DNA of 64,000 nt from Pseudomonas tructae (GTDB taxonomy: Bacteria; Pseudomonadota; Gammaproteobacteria; Pseudomonadales; Pseudomonadaceae), in the NCBI RefSeq assembly GCF_004214895.1, contig NZ_CP035952.1:1498501-1562500 (forward strand), in the 5' to 3' direction. Positions 20,020 through 28,762 of this stretch are shown here, piece by piece; the stretch's first letter is position 1; each line of letters opens with the position of its first letter. Both the position numbers and the translations under genes were made by a program. The notes below the pieces were generated by a model. That model was not told where the DNA came from. It saw only the letters and a list, made by a program, of their open reading frames with translations, and made no database searches.

Positions 20020-20985
20020 ATGGGTGCAAAGCAACAACAAGGGGCGGCGCTGTTGATGGTGCTGGTGGTGCTGGCGATGCTCGCCGGCGGTCTGGCCTGG
20101 CTGGTGCAGGACGGTCGCCAGCAGGTCGACAGCGTGCGCCTGGTGCAACAACGGGTGCAGGCCAGGGCCATGGAAACCGCTGGCCTGGCCTTTGCCGAGC
20201 AGGCCCTGAAAGATCCGGCCTGGCGCACCAGCCCGCTGTTCTGGCAGGCCCTGCGCGGGCAGCCGTTGTCCTATGCCTTTGCCGGCGGTTCAGCGGCCTT
20301 GCGCATCCGCGACCTGCACAGTTGCTTCAACGTCAACACGCTGATTGGCGAGGAGGCCGAACGGGCCGGGCGGCAGTTGCGCTACCTGCTTGGCGATGAC
20401 CTGGCCGCGCAACGGCTGGGCGATGCCCTGGCGGACTGGATCGACCCCGACAACCAGGCTCGTCTCAACGGCGCCGAGAGCGACCAGTACCTGCGCCAGT
20501 CGCCCGCGCGTCTGGCGGCCAATCAGATGATGGTCGACATGAGCGAGCTGAACCTGCTGCTCGAACCCGATGCCCGGCGACAAACGCGCTATCCGCAGTT
20601 GTGTGCCCTACCGCAGACCAGCGGTTGGCGCTTGAACGCCAATGCCTTGAGTCTTGAGCAGTTGCCGTTGCTTGAGGCCATGTATGAAGGGCAGGTGTCG
20701 CGTTCGCTGCTGAGCCGGATTATCACTGCACGACCGGCAGGCGGTTATCACGATGCCGGGGCATTGCGCCAGGCTCTGGGGGCGATGGACGATGCGACGT
20801 TCGCGCGCCTGAGCGAGGGCTTGTTGCTCAACAGTGGCGATTTTGTCCTGCAGCTGGAGTTCGAGCAGGACGGGCAGGTGATGCGCAGCGAGTTTCAATT
20901 GCGCGCCAGAGGGATAGTGCAGTGGCACGCGCTGGTGCCAGCCCAGCAGGTGCAGGTGCTCAGCCGTTCGCCGCAACCCTGGTAA
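20020..20985 (+). CDS. gspK: Type II secretion minor pseudopilin GspK (XcpX)
   Basis: GspK caps the pseudopilus tip together with GspI and GspJ. The 321-residue protein starts at the ATG at 20020, chosen because it places the prepilin leader correctly (MGAKQQQG followed by AALLMVLVVLA). It lacks the Glu at +5 of the mature protein, as is usual for GspK. The large periplasmic part contains CFNVNTL and LADWIDPD segments typical of the family. It stands apart from the other gsp genes, which begin at 24924 beyond phoX and the SoxB-like gene, and runs opposite to tatABC. Confidence 0.92.
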   Translation: MGAKQQQGAALLMVLVVLAMLAGGLAWLVQDGRQQVDSVRLVQQRVQARAMETAGLAFAEQALKDPAWRTSPLFWQALRGQPLSYAFAGGSAALRIRDLHSCFNVNTLIGEEAERAGRQLRYLLGDDLAAQRLGDALADWIDPDNQARLNGAESDQYLRQSPARLAANQMMVDMSELNLLLEPDARRQTRYPQLCALPQTSGWRLNANALSLEQLPLLEAMYEGQVSRSLLSRIITARPAGGYHDAGALRQALGAMDDATFARLSEGLLLNSGDFVLQLEFEQDGQVMRSEFQLRARGIVQWHALVPAQQVQVLSRSPQPW

Positions 20986-21009
20986 GGGCTGCGGCGAACC
21001 GGGCTTGGC

Positions 21010-23058
21010 TTACACGCCGATCTCACCGCCATCGGCACGCTGGATGACCACGGTCGATGCCCGCGGACGCACCTTGGTCCCGGCCGGGGTCACCGTCGTG
21101 GCGATGTCGGTGGAGGGCCAGTTATCCGGGTGCTGGATATTGACGAAGATCGACTTGTTGTCGGGGGTGAAGGCAATACCGGTCACTTCGCAGCCGTTGG
21201 GGCCGACGAAGAAGCGGCGCAGGTCGACCTGGTTCTGGGCGTTGACCGGTACCTGCTTGCCAGCGGCATTCACCAGGTTCGTGGGGATCACGGCGAGCAT
21301 CTGGTCGTTGGTGTAGTCGGTCAGGGTCTTTTCGCCGTTGTCGGTCTGGAACCAGAGGATGCCGCGGCTATCGAAACTCATGCCGTCGGGGCTGGCGAAC
21401 TGGTTGAGTTCGGTCAGGCCCGAGCGGTTGATGTCGGCGGTGCCGGCAGCGTTGGCGCCAAAGACGAAGATGTCCCAGGTGAAACTCAGCTGATCGTCGC
21501 TGTCGTGCCAGCGAATGATGTGGCCGTGGCGGTTCGGCCCGCGCGGGTTGGCGGCATCGACCTTGGCGGCGGTGCGCGCGCTGTTGTTGGTCAGGGTCAG
21601 GTACACGTCGCCATTGAGCGGGTTGACCGTGGTCCATTCCGGGCGGTCCATGGGCGTTGCGCCAACGGCGTCGGCAGCGCCGCGGGTGTTGAGGATGATC
21701 CCTGGCAGGTCAGTGTAGATCGAGCCCAGGGTCTTGCCGCTGCTGGTCGGGGTGTTGACGTCGAGCAGCAGCCATACACCCGAGCCGTCGGCGTTGAAGC
21801 GGGCGACATACAGCTTGCCCTGGTCCATGTACTTGTTGCCAGTGGCCAGGCGATCGGCGGGGTTGGCATCGGCTGCTTGCCACAGCGCGGTGGAGACGAA
21901 CTTGTACAGGTACTCGTTGTTGGAGTCATCGCCCATGTACCAGACCAGCGGCTTGCCCACCACCGGCAGGCCCGGGCAGCAGCCCTCGTGGCGGAAGCGC
22001 CCGAGCGCCGTGCGTTTTACCGCCAGGGTGCTGGCGTTGTAGGGGTCGATCTCGACGATGTAGCCGTAGGTGCTGGCCTCGTTGCGGAAGTCGTCGGTGG
22101 CGCTGGCGCCGCTCGGGGTGACGTTGAAACGGCTGAACTCGCCGTCCACTTCCGACGGATCGCCCGCCACGCTTTCCCACTTGTAGTTACCGGCCTTGGT
22201 GCCCACGCCGATGCGTTTCTGGTCAGCCGGCAGGGTGCTGCTGGTGTTGATGAAAATCCCCGGCCAGTTCTCTTCGCAGGTCAGGTAGGTACCCCACGGG
22301 GTGTAGCCGTTGCCGCAGTTGTTGTTGGTGCCGCGGGCCTGGGTGCCGTTCTTCGAGAAGCGGGTCTTGACGTGGTCGCTGCCGCGCAGGGGGCCGGCGA
22401 TGTTCATCACCGTGGCGGTGGTGAAACGACGATTCAGCGGGTCGTTGTCGACCACCTGCCAGCGACCGCTGACTTTTTTCAGGCGAATCACCCCGGCGCC
22501 GTGGGCGTTGATTTCCTTGCGCACTTCCTCGACCGGACGCTTGCCGCTGCTGTCGCTGGTCGGGCCGTTGGGATGCAGGGCATCGGCGTCGATGTATTCG
22601 TGGTTGATCGCCAGCAGGCCGTCTTCGGAGCTGCCATTGATCGGGAAGAAATGCATGCCGTCATGGTGCATGCCCACCGCGTTGGCCTGGTCGGCGGCGG
22701 TGTTGCTGCCATCGGCTTTCCAGGGCTTGGCGCTGGTGTTCAGCGGCGTGCCCCAGGGTGCCAGGACATAGGCGGTGTATCCGGCGGCGACCACGCAGGC
22801 ATCGGTGCGCGAACCCGGGATGGAGGTAAAGCCCAGTTTCAGTTTCGGCGGGGTTGGTGGCTCTACTGCAGGTTCGTCGTCATCCGAATCACTGCTGTCG
22901 AAGCAGCCCGTGAGGCCAGTCCCGGCAATCATCGCGATAGCGGCACCCAGGCCGCCGCGGACCACGCTGCGGCGGCTCAGGTAAGACTCCAGAACGCTGT
23001 CCATGGGCAGGTTGCCACTCTGGTTGCGGTTCAGGTTGTCGCCGGTGTCTCGACTCAT
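21010..23058 (-). CDS. phoX: PhoX-family alkaline phosphatase, Tat-dependent
   Basis: This 682-residue protein of the PhoX (DUF839) family hydrolyses phosphate monoesters using an Fe/Ca cofactor. Family features include the YLTCEENWPG segment with the iron-binding Cys and RHEGCCPG. The N-terminus has a twin-arginine motif (SRRSVVRGG, R29-R30) and a hydrophobic stretch ending in LTGC (C52), which fits a lipobox. It converges on gspK with 24 bases between stops and diverges from the SoxB-like gene. A Pho-box-like site at 23121-23149 faces it. In P. putida a phosphatase from the xcp cluster (UxpB) is known to leave the cell through this secretion system; equating this gene with it is inference. 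Confidence 0.9.
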   Translation of the reverse strand: MSRDTGDNLNRNQSGNLPMDSVLESYLSRRSVVRGGLGAAIAMIAGTGLTGCFDSSDSDDDEPAVEPPTPPKLKLGFTSIPGSRTDACVVAAGYTAYVLAPWGTPLNTSAKPWKADGSNTAADQANAVGMHHDGMHFFPINGSSEDGLLAINHEYIDADALHPNGPTSDSSGKRPVEEVRKEINAHGAGVIRLKKVSGRWQVVDNDPLNRRFTTATVMNIAGPLRGSDHVKTRFSKNGTQARGTNNNCGNGYTPWGTYLTCEENWPGIFINTSSTLPADQKRIGVGTKAGNYKWESVAGDPSEVDGEFSRFNVTPSGASATDDFRNEASTYGYIVEIDPYNASTLAVKRTALGRFRHEGCCPGLPVVGKPLVWYMGDDSNNEYLYKFVSTALWQAADANPADRLATGNKYMDQGKLYVARFNADGSGVWLLLDVNTPTSSGKTLGSIYTDLPGIILNTRGAADAVGATPMDRPEWTTVNPLNGDVYLTLTNNSARTAAKVDAANPRGPNRHGHIIRWHDSDDQLSFTWDIFVFGANAAGTADINRSGLTELNQFASPDGMSFDSRGILWFQTDNGEKTLTDYTNDQMLAVIPTNLVNAAGKQVPVNAQNQVDLRRFFVGPNGCEVTGIAFTPDNKSIFVNIQHPDNWPSTDIATTVTPAGTKVRPRASTVVIQRADGGEIGV

Positions 23059-23104
23059 CAGTTCAGTTCCTTTTGTTCAGTGATGCGGCGTGAAAGAAAC
23101 CGGG

Positions 23105-23149
23105 ACTTTAGTGAGCAAGTGTGATGATTGATTGGCAGTTTTGTTAAAA
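23105..23149 (-). promoter_or_regulatory. Probable Pho box and -10 element for phoX
   Basis: Reading on the minus strand: TTTTAAC, CTGCCAA and TCATCAC are spaced by four bases each (23149 down to 23121). Ten bases later comes TAAAGT (23110-23105) as a possible -10. The heptamers match the CTGTCAT/C consensus partially. The geometry is right for a PhoB-activated promoter. Confidence 0.55.
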
Positions 23150-23203
23150 GGCGTTGAAAGAAAAAAATCCTTAGCAGCTGATTTGCCAGAGGTTTTGCCC
23201 AGG

Positions 23204-23248
23204 CTGTCGATTAACTGCCATCAAACTGTAATCCAGGCACCCCAATAT
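23204..23248 (+). promoter_or_regulatory. Pho box and -10 element for the SoxB-like gene and gsp operon
   Basis: CTGTCGA, CTGCCAT and CTGTAAT begin at 23204, 23215 and 23226, with four A/T-rich bases between them: three PhoB half-sites at 11-base period. Ten bases later CAATAT at 23243-23248 is a plausible -10. There is no separate -35, as expected for a PhoB-dependent promoter. Confidence 0.85.
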
Positions 23249-23295
23249 CCCGGCCCGACAACCAATAAGCGCCAAGGCGACGGGACAGGCTGAAC

Positions 23296-24927
23296 ATGCA
23301 CAGACGGGAAGTGTTGAACTGGATCGGCGTTGGCGCTACTGCGCCGCTGCTTACGGCCTGTGCGGGCCTGGGCGCAACGTCGGCCGGCAACACCGCGCCG
23401 CTGGACCTGCTGTACTTTGCCGACACGCTCGATGCTCGACAAGCCGGTAAGCCGGTGGTCCCGGCCACGCGCCTGGGCCCGGTCACCCACCTGGGCCAGG
23501 CCCCCTGGATGACCGGCGCCAGCGCTCGCCAGGCACGGGCCGAACTCAACCCGCTGCTCGATGCCAGCCTGGCCGAGGGCGTGCAAACCGGCGGCTACGC
23601 GGTGCTGGCGGCCTTGCTGGAGCAGCTTCGCCAGGCTGCCGGAGCCGACAACTGCCTGACCCTGGAAAACGGCCAGGGCTGGAATGGCAGTGGCCTGGCC
23701 TACCTGACGCAGGGCGCCAGCGGTGTCGAAGGCAGTGAGTTGCTGGCAAGCCAAGTGCGGGTCAGCAGTGATGAGCGGGTGCTCTGGCCGCAGCGTTGCG
23801 CCGGCCTGTACCGTCAGTACGGCCAGGCGGTGTTGGGTGCCGGCCTGGCTGCGGAGCAGTCGGCGGCATTGGGAGTTGTACCGTTCACCGTCGTGCGTCG
23901 CAGTGGTGTACGGGTTGCTGTGGTGGGCATCACCGACCCCTATGCCCAGGACCAGAAAGCCTCGCTCAAACAGTGGTATCAGTCTTTGTTGCCAGCCTTT
24001 GAACAGGCCCGTGGCCAGGCCGATCTGGTGGTTGCCCTGGCCGATGTCGGTACCGGCCCCGGCCTGTGGCTGGCCGAGCGCCTGAGCGATGCCGACCTGT
24101 TGCTCTGCGCCCGAGGCCAGGACTTCTGGCCCGAACCGATTGCCGTGCTGCAAGCCAGCGGCAAGCGGGTACCGGTGCTGTTTGCCGGCAACCGCGCCAG
24201 CGGCGCCTTTCAAGTGCGCTGCCAGCGCACTGCCGGGCAATGGCAGTTCAATGCCCGCTTTCATCCCGCCTTTGCCAGCAGCCTTACCCCCACTGCCCAG
24301 GCCCGTGCGGCGCAGTTGCGCGGGCTGCTCGCCCAGCAACGCGCCGGCCACGCGGCCTGGCTCGATCAGCCCCTGGCCCGTGCCCCCCAGGCGCTGTGGC
24401 GCCGTGATACCCGCGGCGGCAGTTGGGACCGCCTGCTGCATCAAGCCCTGGCGGCTGACAGCGACTATCCCGTGTTGCTCCCGGGGCTGCGCTATGACAG
24501 CCCGTTGGCAGCCGGCCAGGCCATCACCCGTGAACACCTGATCAGCCTGACCGGCAGCTACCCGGCGCCGGTGGTCGAGGCCCCGGCCCGGCAAGTCGAG
24601 CAGGTGCTGGAGAACGCCGCCGAGCAACTGTTCGGCGACCCGCTGTTGCTCGACAACAGCCAGGACCTGCCACGCTGGCTGGGCCAGCCCTGGCAGCTCA
24701 GCTACAGCCCGACCGGCAAGCGCGTGTCGGGCCTGAGCGAAGCCTTGGGGCAGTGCCGCACCTTCGGCTTGCAGTACGCCTCGAACGTCGGTGAGCCGCT
24801 GTGGCAGCGGGTCGAGGCCTGGTTGGCCAGGCAGCCTGCGGACTGGCAACTGCCCGCCTTGCAATTGCCGCAGTTGCGTTACGTGCAGGGGCATCCAGGC
24901 TGGCATCCGCGTGAGTTGAACGCGTGA
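23296..24927 (+). CDS. SoxB/5'-nucleotidase-like lipoprotein with degenerate active site
   Basis: The 543-residue protein keeps the overall layout of SoxB/5'-nucleotidase metallophosphoesterases, including the C-terminal 5'-nucleotidase domain (QAITREHLISLTGSYPAP). The metal-ligand motifs look lost: the usual DTH is DTL (43-45), the GGDxWxGS segment is ENGQGWNGS (124-132), the GHWEF/GNHE segment is replaced by VSSDER (156-161), and the later His motifs by ALADVG (247-252) and CARGQDFWPE (271-280). It is probably not a metallophosphatase. The N-terminus MHRREVLNW with LLTAC (C22) suggests a Tat-type lipoprotein signal. It follows a strong Pho box and overlaps gspC (GTGA). It occupies the position of a uxp gene of the P. 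putida xcp cluster. Confidence 0.8.
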   Translation: MHRREVLNWIGVGATAPLLTACAGLGATSAGNTAPLDLLYFADTLDARQAGKPVVPATRLGPVTHLGQAPWMTGASARQARAELNPLLDASLAEGVQTGGYAVLAALLEQLRQAAGADNCLTLENGQGWNGSGLAYLTQGASGVEGSELLASQVRVSSDERVLWPQRCAGLYRQYGQAVLGAGLAAEQSAALGVVPFTVVRRSGVRVAVVGITDPYAQDQKASLKQWYQSLLPAFEQARGQADLVVALADVGTGPGLWLAERLSDADLLLCARGQDFWPEPIAVLQASGKRVPVLFAGNRASGAFQVRCQRTAGQWQFNARFHPAFASSLTPTAQARAAQLRGLLAQQRAGHAAWLDQPLARAPQALWRRDTRGGSWDRLLHQALAADSDYPVLLPGLRYDSPLAAGQAITREHLISLTGSYPAPVVEAPARQVEQVLENAAEQLFGDPLLLDNSQDLPRWLGQPWQLSYSPTGKRVSGLSEALGQCRTFGLQYASNVGEPLWQRVEAWLARQPADWQLPALQLPQLRYVQGHPGWHPRELNA

Positions 24928-25349
24928 TCAGCGCCTCGCGCCTGTTCAGCGGCGCGCTGCTGACCCTGGCGGCCTGGCTCGCCGCCCAGTGCGTGCTGCA
25001 ACTGAGCCGTGCACCTGTGCCGGCAAGCGCCCAGCAGGAGGAATTGCGGCCATTGCCGGGGCTGATGATCGGCCACTGGCAGGCCCGCGGTGAGACCGGC
25101 GGCGTGCCGCTGACCGCTTTGCCCCTGCAATACCTGGGCGGCCTGCGGGCGGTGCCGCTCAGCGCCACCGTGGTGGTACTGCGCTACGGCCAGGCCACGC
25201 GCTCGTTGCGCCGTGGTCAGCGCCTGGCCCCAGGCATCGTGCTGGTGGAGATCGATGAGCAGGGGCTGATTTTTGATAACCAGGGGCGGCGCGAACGCCT
25301 GCCCTGGCCGCCACGGCCTGCCGTGACCGGCTTCAAGCGCCAAGGATGA
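24924..25349 (+). CDS. gspC: Type II secretion protein GspC (XcpP), short form
   Basis: GspC links the inner-membrane platform to the secretin. The 141-residue protein has one N-terminal membrane helix (LLTLAAWLAAQCVL) and a homology-region domain (LVEIDEQGLIFDNQG). It ends there, with no PDZ or coiled-coil domain after it, unlike many GspC proteins of about 230-300 residues. The start is the GTG at 24924, overlapping the stop of the SoxB-like gene, so it is coupled to that gene. The gspD ATG follows its stop directly. Confidence 0.88.
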   Translation: MISASRLFSGALLTLAAWLAAQCVLQLSRAPVPASAQQEELRPLPGLMIGHWQARGETGGVPLTALPLQYLGGLRAVPLSATVVVLRYGQATRSLRRGQRLAPGIVLVEIDEQGLIFDNQGRRERLPWPPRPAVTGFKRQG

Positions 25350-27305
25350 ATGATGATTGCAAGACTCTGCCTGGCCTGCGTGCTGAGCCTGGGCCTCAAC
25401 CTGGCCTGGGCCGAAGAACCGGTGGCACTGGATGACGACGAAACCCCGTTGTATGAAGTGAATTTCGTCGACACCGAGCTCAGCGAATTCATCGACAGCG
25501 TGTCGCAGATCACCGGCACCACTTTCATTGTCGATCCACGGGTGCAGGGCAAGGTCACGGTGCGTACGGTCGACCGCCACGACAGCGAGGCGATCTACGA
25601 CATCTTCCTGGCCCAGTTGCGCGCCCAGGGTTTTGCCGCCGTCGACCTGCCCAACGGCAGCGTCAAGATCGTCCCCGACCAGGCCGCGCGTCTTGAGCCG
25701 GTGCCGGTGGAAAGCGCCGGTAAAGCGGCGCAAAGCAGCGATGGCGTGGCTACTCGCGTGTTCAATGTGCGCAATGCCGCCAGCGAGCAGCTACTGGGCA
25801 TTCTCAAGCCGCTGATCGATCCCCGGGTCGGGGTCATCACCCCGTATCCTGCGGCCAACCTGTTGGTGATCACCGATTGGCGCAGCAACCTGGAACGCAT
25901 CGACAGCCTGCTGCTGCAGCTCGATCAGGTCAGTGACGAGCCGATGCAGGTCATGCCCTTGCAACACGCCAGTGCCAACGACACCAGCAAGTTGATCAAC
26001 CAGTTGCTGGCCCGTGAGCAGGGCGCCGACAGCGCCCAGGTGGTGGCCGACCCACGCAGCAACGCGCTGCTGGTGCGTGGCAGCGCCGACAGCCGTGAGC
26101 GGGTGCGCGCTTTGTTGGCGCAGTTGGACCGTCCTGGCGAAAACCTGCGCAGCTCCAACACCCAGGTGATCTACCTGCGTCATGCCAACGCCAGTGAAGT
26201 GGTCAAGGTGCTGCGCAGCCTCAGCCAGGACACGCTGCCGGCCGGCAGCGGTGAGGGCAGCAAGGACGACAAGGCGCCGGCGCCGGTGAGCAGTTCGGGC
26301 ATTCGCCTTGAATACGAAGAAGGCACCAACGCCGTGGTCATGGTTGGCCCCGACAGCGAGCTGGCGGCCTACCGCAACATCGTTGAGCAACTGGACGTGC
26401 GCCGGGCGCAGGTGGTGGTCGAGGCGATCATTGCCGAAGTCTCGGACTCACGCGCCGAAGAGCTGGGGGTGCAGTGGCTGTTCGCCGATGAGAAGTTCGG
26501 TGCCGGTACGGTCAACTTCGGCAGCAGCGGCCCGAGCATCGCCGCCATTGCCGGGGCCGCAGCGGGCAAGGACAACGCCGCGTTGGCCAAGCTGCTGTCT
26601 GGCACCAACGGCCTGACCGCAGGTCTTGGCAACTTCGGCGGTGGCTTCAACTTCGCCGTGCTGGTCAATGCACTGAAAAGCAAAAGCGGTTTCAACCTGC
26701 TGTCGACGCCGACCCTGCTGACCCTGGACAACGCCGAAGCCTCGATCCTGGTCGGCCAGGAAGTCCCCTTCGTCACAGGCTCCGTGACCCAGGACAACAC
26801 CAACCCCTACCAGACCATCGAGCGCAAGGAAGTCGGGGTCAAGCTGCGCATCAAGCCGCAGATCAATATTGATAACACCGTACGCCTGGATATCGTCCAG
26901 GAGGTCTCCTCGATTGCCGACAACGCGTCGGCCAGCGACGTGATCACCAACAAGCGCGAGATCAAGACCAAAGTCATGGTCGAGGACAACGGCCTGGTGA
27001 TCCTCGGTGGCCTGATCAGCGACGAGGTCACCTCAAGCAAACAGAAGGTGCCGCTGCTTGGTGATATTCCCTGGCTGGGGCGGCTGTTCAGCTCCTCCGG
27101 TCAGCAGGGCGTGAAGCAGAACCTGATGGTGTTCATACGCCCGCGCATTCTGCGTGATGGCCAGGCCCTGGCCAGCTTGAGTGCCGAGAAGTACCGCAAC
27201 CTGCAGCAGGATACCGCGCTGAAACTGCCGGCCATCAGCGACGATGGCAAACTGTTGCAGGCCTTTCCGGCCAGCCGCTTGCGCCTGGACGAGGGCGTCT
27301 GGTGA
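25350..27305 (+). CDS. gspD: Type II secretion outer-membrane secretin GspD (XcpQ)
   Basis: GspD forms the outer-membrane channel. The 651-residue protein has a signal peptide (cleavage likely after NLAWA), an N0 domain (YEVNFVDTELSEFIDSVSQI), N1-N3 repeats (for example PYPAANLLVITDWRSNLERI), and the secretin core with VPFVTGSV and the conserved VGVKLRIKPQI. No separate pilotin gene is visible nearby. Two adjacent ATGs at 25350 and 25353 are both usable. It overlaps gspE by one base if gspE starts at 27305. Confidence 0.96.
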   Translation: MMIARLCLACVLSLGLNLAWAEEPVALDDDETPLYEVNFVDTELSEFIDSVSQITGTTFIVDPRVQGKVTVRTVDRHDSEAIYDIFLAQLRAQGFAAVDLPNGSVKIVPDQAARLEPVPVESAGKAAQSSDGVATRVFNVRNAASEQLLGILKPLIDPRVGVITPYPAANLLVITDWRSNLERIDSLLLQLDQVSDEPMQVMPLQHASANDTSKLINQLLAREQGADSAQVVADPRSNALLVRGSADSRERVRALLAQLDRPGENLRSSNTQVIYLRHANASEVVKVLRSLSQDTLPAGSGEGSKDDKAPAPVSSSGIRLEYEEGTNAVVMVGPDSELAAYRNIVEQLDVRRAQVVVEAIIAEVSDSRAEELGVQWLFADEKFGAGTVNFGSSGPSIAAIAGAAAGKDNAALAKLLSGTNGLTAGLGNFGGGFNFAVLVNALKSKSGFNLLSTPTLLTLDNAEASILVGQEVPFVTGSVTQDNTNPYQTIERKEVGVKLRIKPQINIDNTVRLDIVQEVSSIADNASASDVITNKREIKTKVMVEDNGLVILGGLISDEVTSSKQKVPLLGDIPWLGRLFSSSGQQGVKQNLMVFIRPRILRDGQALASLSAEKYRNLQQDTALKLPAISDDGKLLQAFPASRLRLDEGVW

Positions 27306-28759
27306 TGCAGTTGTTGCCCTACCGCCTGGCGCGCCAGGCCGGCCTTGCCGTGGCCCCCGGGGCCAGCGGCTGGAGCCTGTGGCTGTGCGCGGATGCCGAC
27401 AGCGACCAGTTGCAGGAACTATTGCGGGTGCAAGGTCAGCCGGATGAAGTCTGCCACCTGGACCGCGCCAGTTTCGACAGCCAGTTGGGCCAGCTTTACC
27501 AGGCCGGCGAAGGGGCCACCGCAGCGTTGATCGAAGGGATTGGCGAGCAGGTCGACCTCGACGGCCTGATGAGCGAGATGCCGCGTATCGAAGACCTGCT
27601 GGAGAGCGACGACGAAGCCCCGGTGATCCGCCTGATCAACGGCCTGTTCGCCCAGGCGCTGCGCTTGCAGGCCTCGGACATCCATATCGAGACCTTCGAG
27701 CAGAGCCTGGTGGTGCGCCTGCGCGTTGATGGCCATCTGCGCGAAGTGCTGCGCCCGCCCCGGGCGCTGTCGGCGATGCTGGTGTCGCGGATCAAGGTCA
27801 TGGCCCGGCTGGATATTGCCGAGAAGCGCCAGCCCCAGGATGGCCGTATCACCCTGCGCTCGGCCGGGCGCGAAGTGGACGTGCGGGTCTCGACCCTGCC
27901 GGGGATCCATGGCGAGCGGGTGGTGATGCGCGTGCTCGATAAACAGGCGAGCCTGCTGGCGCTGGCCAACCTGGGCATGCCGGCGGCGGTGGAGCAGGGC
28001 CTGCGCGCGTGCCTGGCGCGGCCGAACGGGATTGTCCTGAGCACCGGGCCGACCGGTTCGGGCAAGACCACCACCCTGTACGCCAGCCTCAACAGCCTCA
28101 ATGACGGCAGCCGCAACATCCTGACCGTGGAAGACCCGGTCGAGTACGCCATCGCCGGGATCGGCCAGACTGCAATCAATCCGCGCGCCGGACTGACGTT
28201 CGCCACCGGCCTGCGGGCAATCCTGCGCCAGGACCCGGACGTGATCATGCTCGGCGAGATCCGTGACCGCGAGACCGCGCAGATCGCCGTGCAGGCCAGT
28301 CTTACCGGTCACCTGGTGCTGTCGACCCTGCACACCAACAGCGCCGTGGGCGCTGTGACGCGCTTGCGCGACATGGGTATCGAACCTTTTCTTATCGCCT
28401 CGTGCCTACGCGGTGTGATGGCCCAGCGCCTGGTACGGCGCCTGTGCAGCTGTGCCAGGCCACAACCGTTGCAAGCCGCCGAGCGGCAGCTGTGGCCGGA
28501 GCTGGCCGACCTGAACCAGAGCTTTCATGCGGTCGGTTGCGAACAGTGCCAGGGCACGGGCTATCGCGGCCGGCTCGGCCTTTACGAGTTCATCGAACTG
28601 GACGCTGGGTTGATCGGCCTGCTCTACGACGGCGCCAGTGAGGTGGCGATGCAGGAACACTTGAATGGGCGTCGACAAAGCCTCGCCGGCATGGCCAGCC
28701 AGTGCCTGCGCCAGGGCCAGACCAGCCTGGCCGAAGTGCTGCGCGCGGTGCAGGGCTAA
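27305..28759 (+). CDS. gspE: Type II secretion ATPase GspE (XcpR)
   Basis: GspE is the cytoplasmic hexameric ATPase that drives the pseudopilus. The 484-residue protein shows Walker A GPTGSGKTTT (K254), the Asp box, LGEIRDRETA Walker B and HTNSAVGAVTRL. In the zinc element near the C-terminus the second pair is the usual CEQC, but the first is LCSC (C-x-C) where relatives have C-x2-C. The start is the ATG at 27305 overlapping the gspD stop (TGATG); the GTG one codon earlier is less likely. Confidence 0.95.
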   Translation: MQLLPYRLARQAGLAVAPGASGWSLWLCADADSDQLQELLRVQGQPDEVCHLDRASFDSQLGQLYQAGEGATAALIEGIGEQVDLDGLMSEMPRIEDLLESDDEAPVIRLINGLFAQALRLQASDIHIETFEQSLVVRLRVDGHLREVLRPPRALSAMLVSRIKVMARLDIAEKRQPQDGRITLRSAGREVDVRVSTLPGIHGERVVMRVLDKQASLLALANLGMPAAVEQGLRACLARPNGIVLSTGPTGSGKTTTLYASLNSLNDGSRNILTVEDPVEYAIAGIGQTAINPRAGLTFATGLRAILRQDPDVIMLGEIRDRETAQIAVQASLTGHLVLSTLHTNSAVGAVTRLRDMGIEPFLIASCLRGVMAQRLVRRLCSCARPQPLQAAERQLWPELADLNQSFHAVGCEQCQGTGYRGRLGLYEFIELDAGLIGLLYDGASEVAMQEHLNGRRQSLAGMASQCLRQGQTSLAEVLRAVQG

Positions 28760-28762
28760 GCC

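Noticed and set aside
21130..23124. 664-codon open frame antisense to phoX
   Set aside because: Antisense shadow; the phoX strand has a signal peptide, cofactor motifs and normal length.
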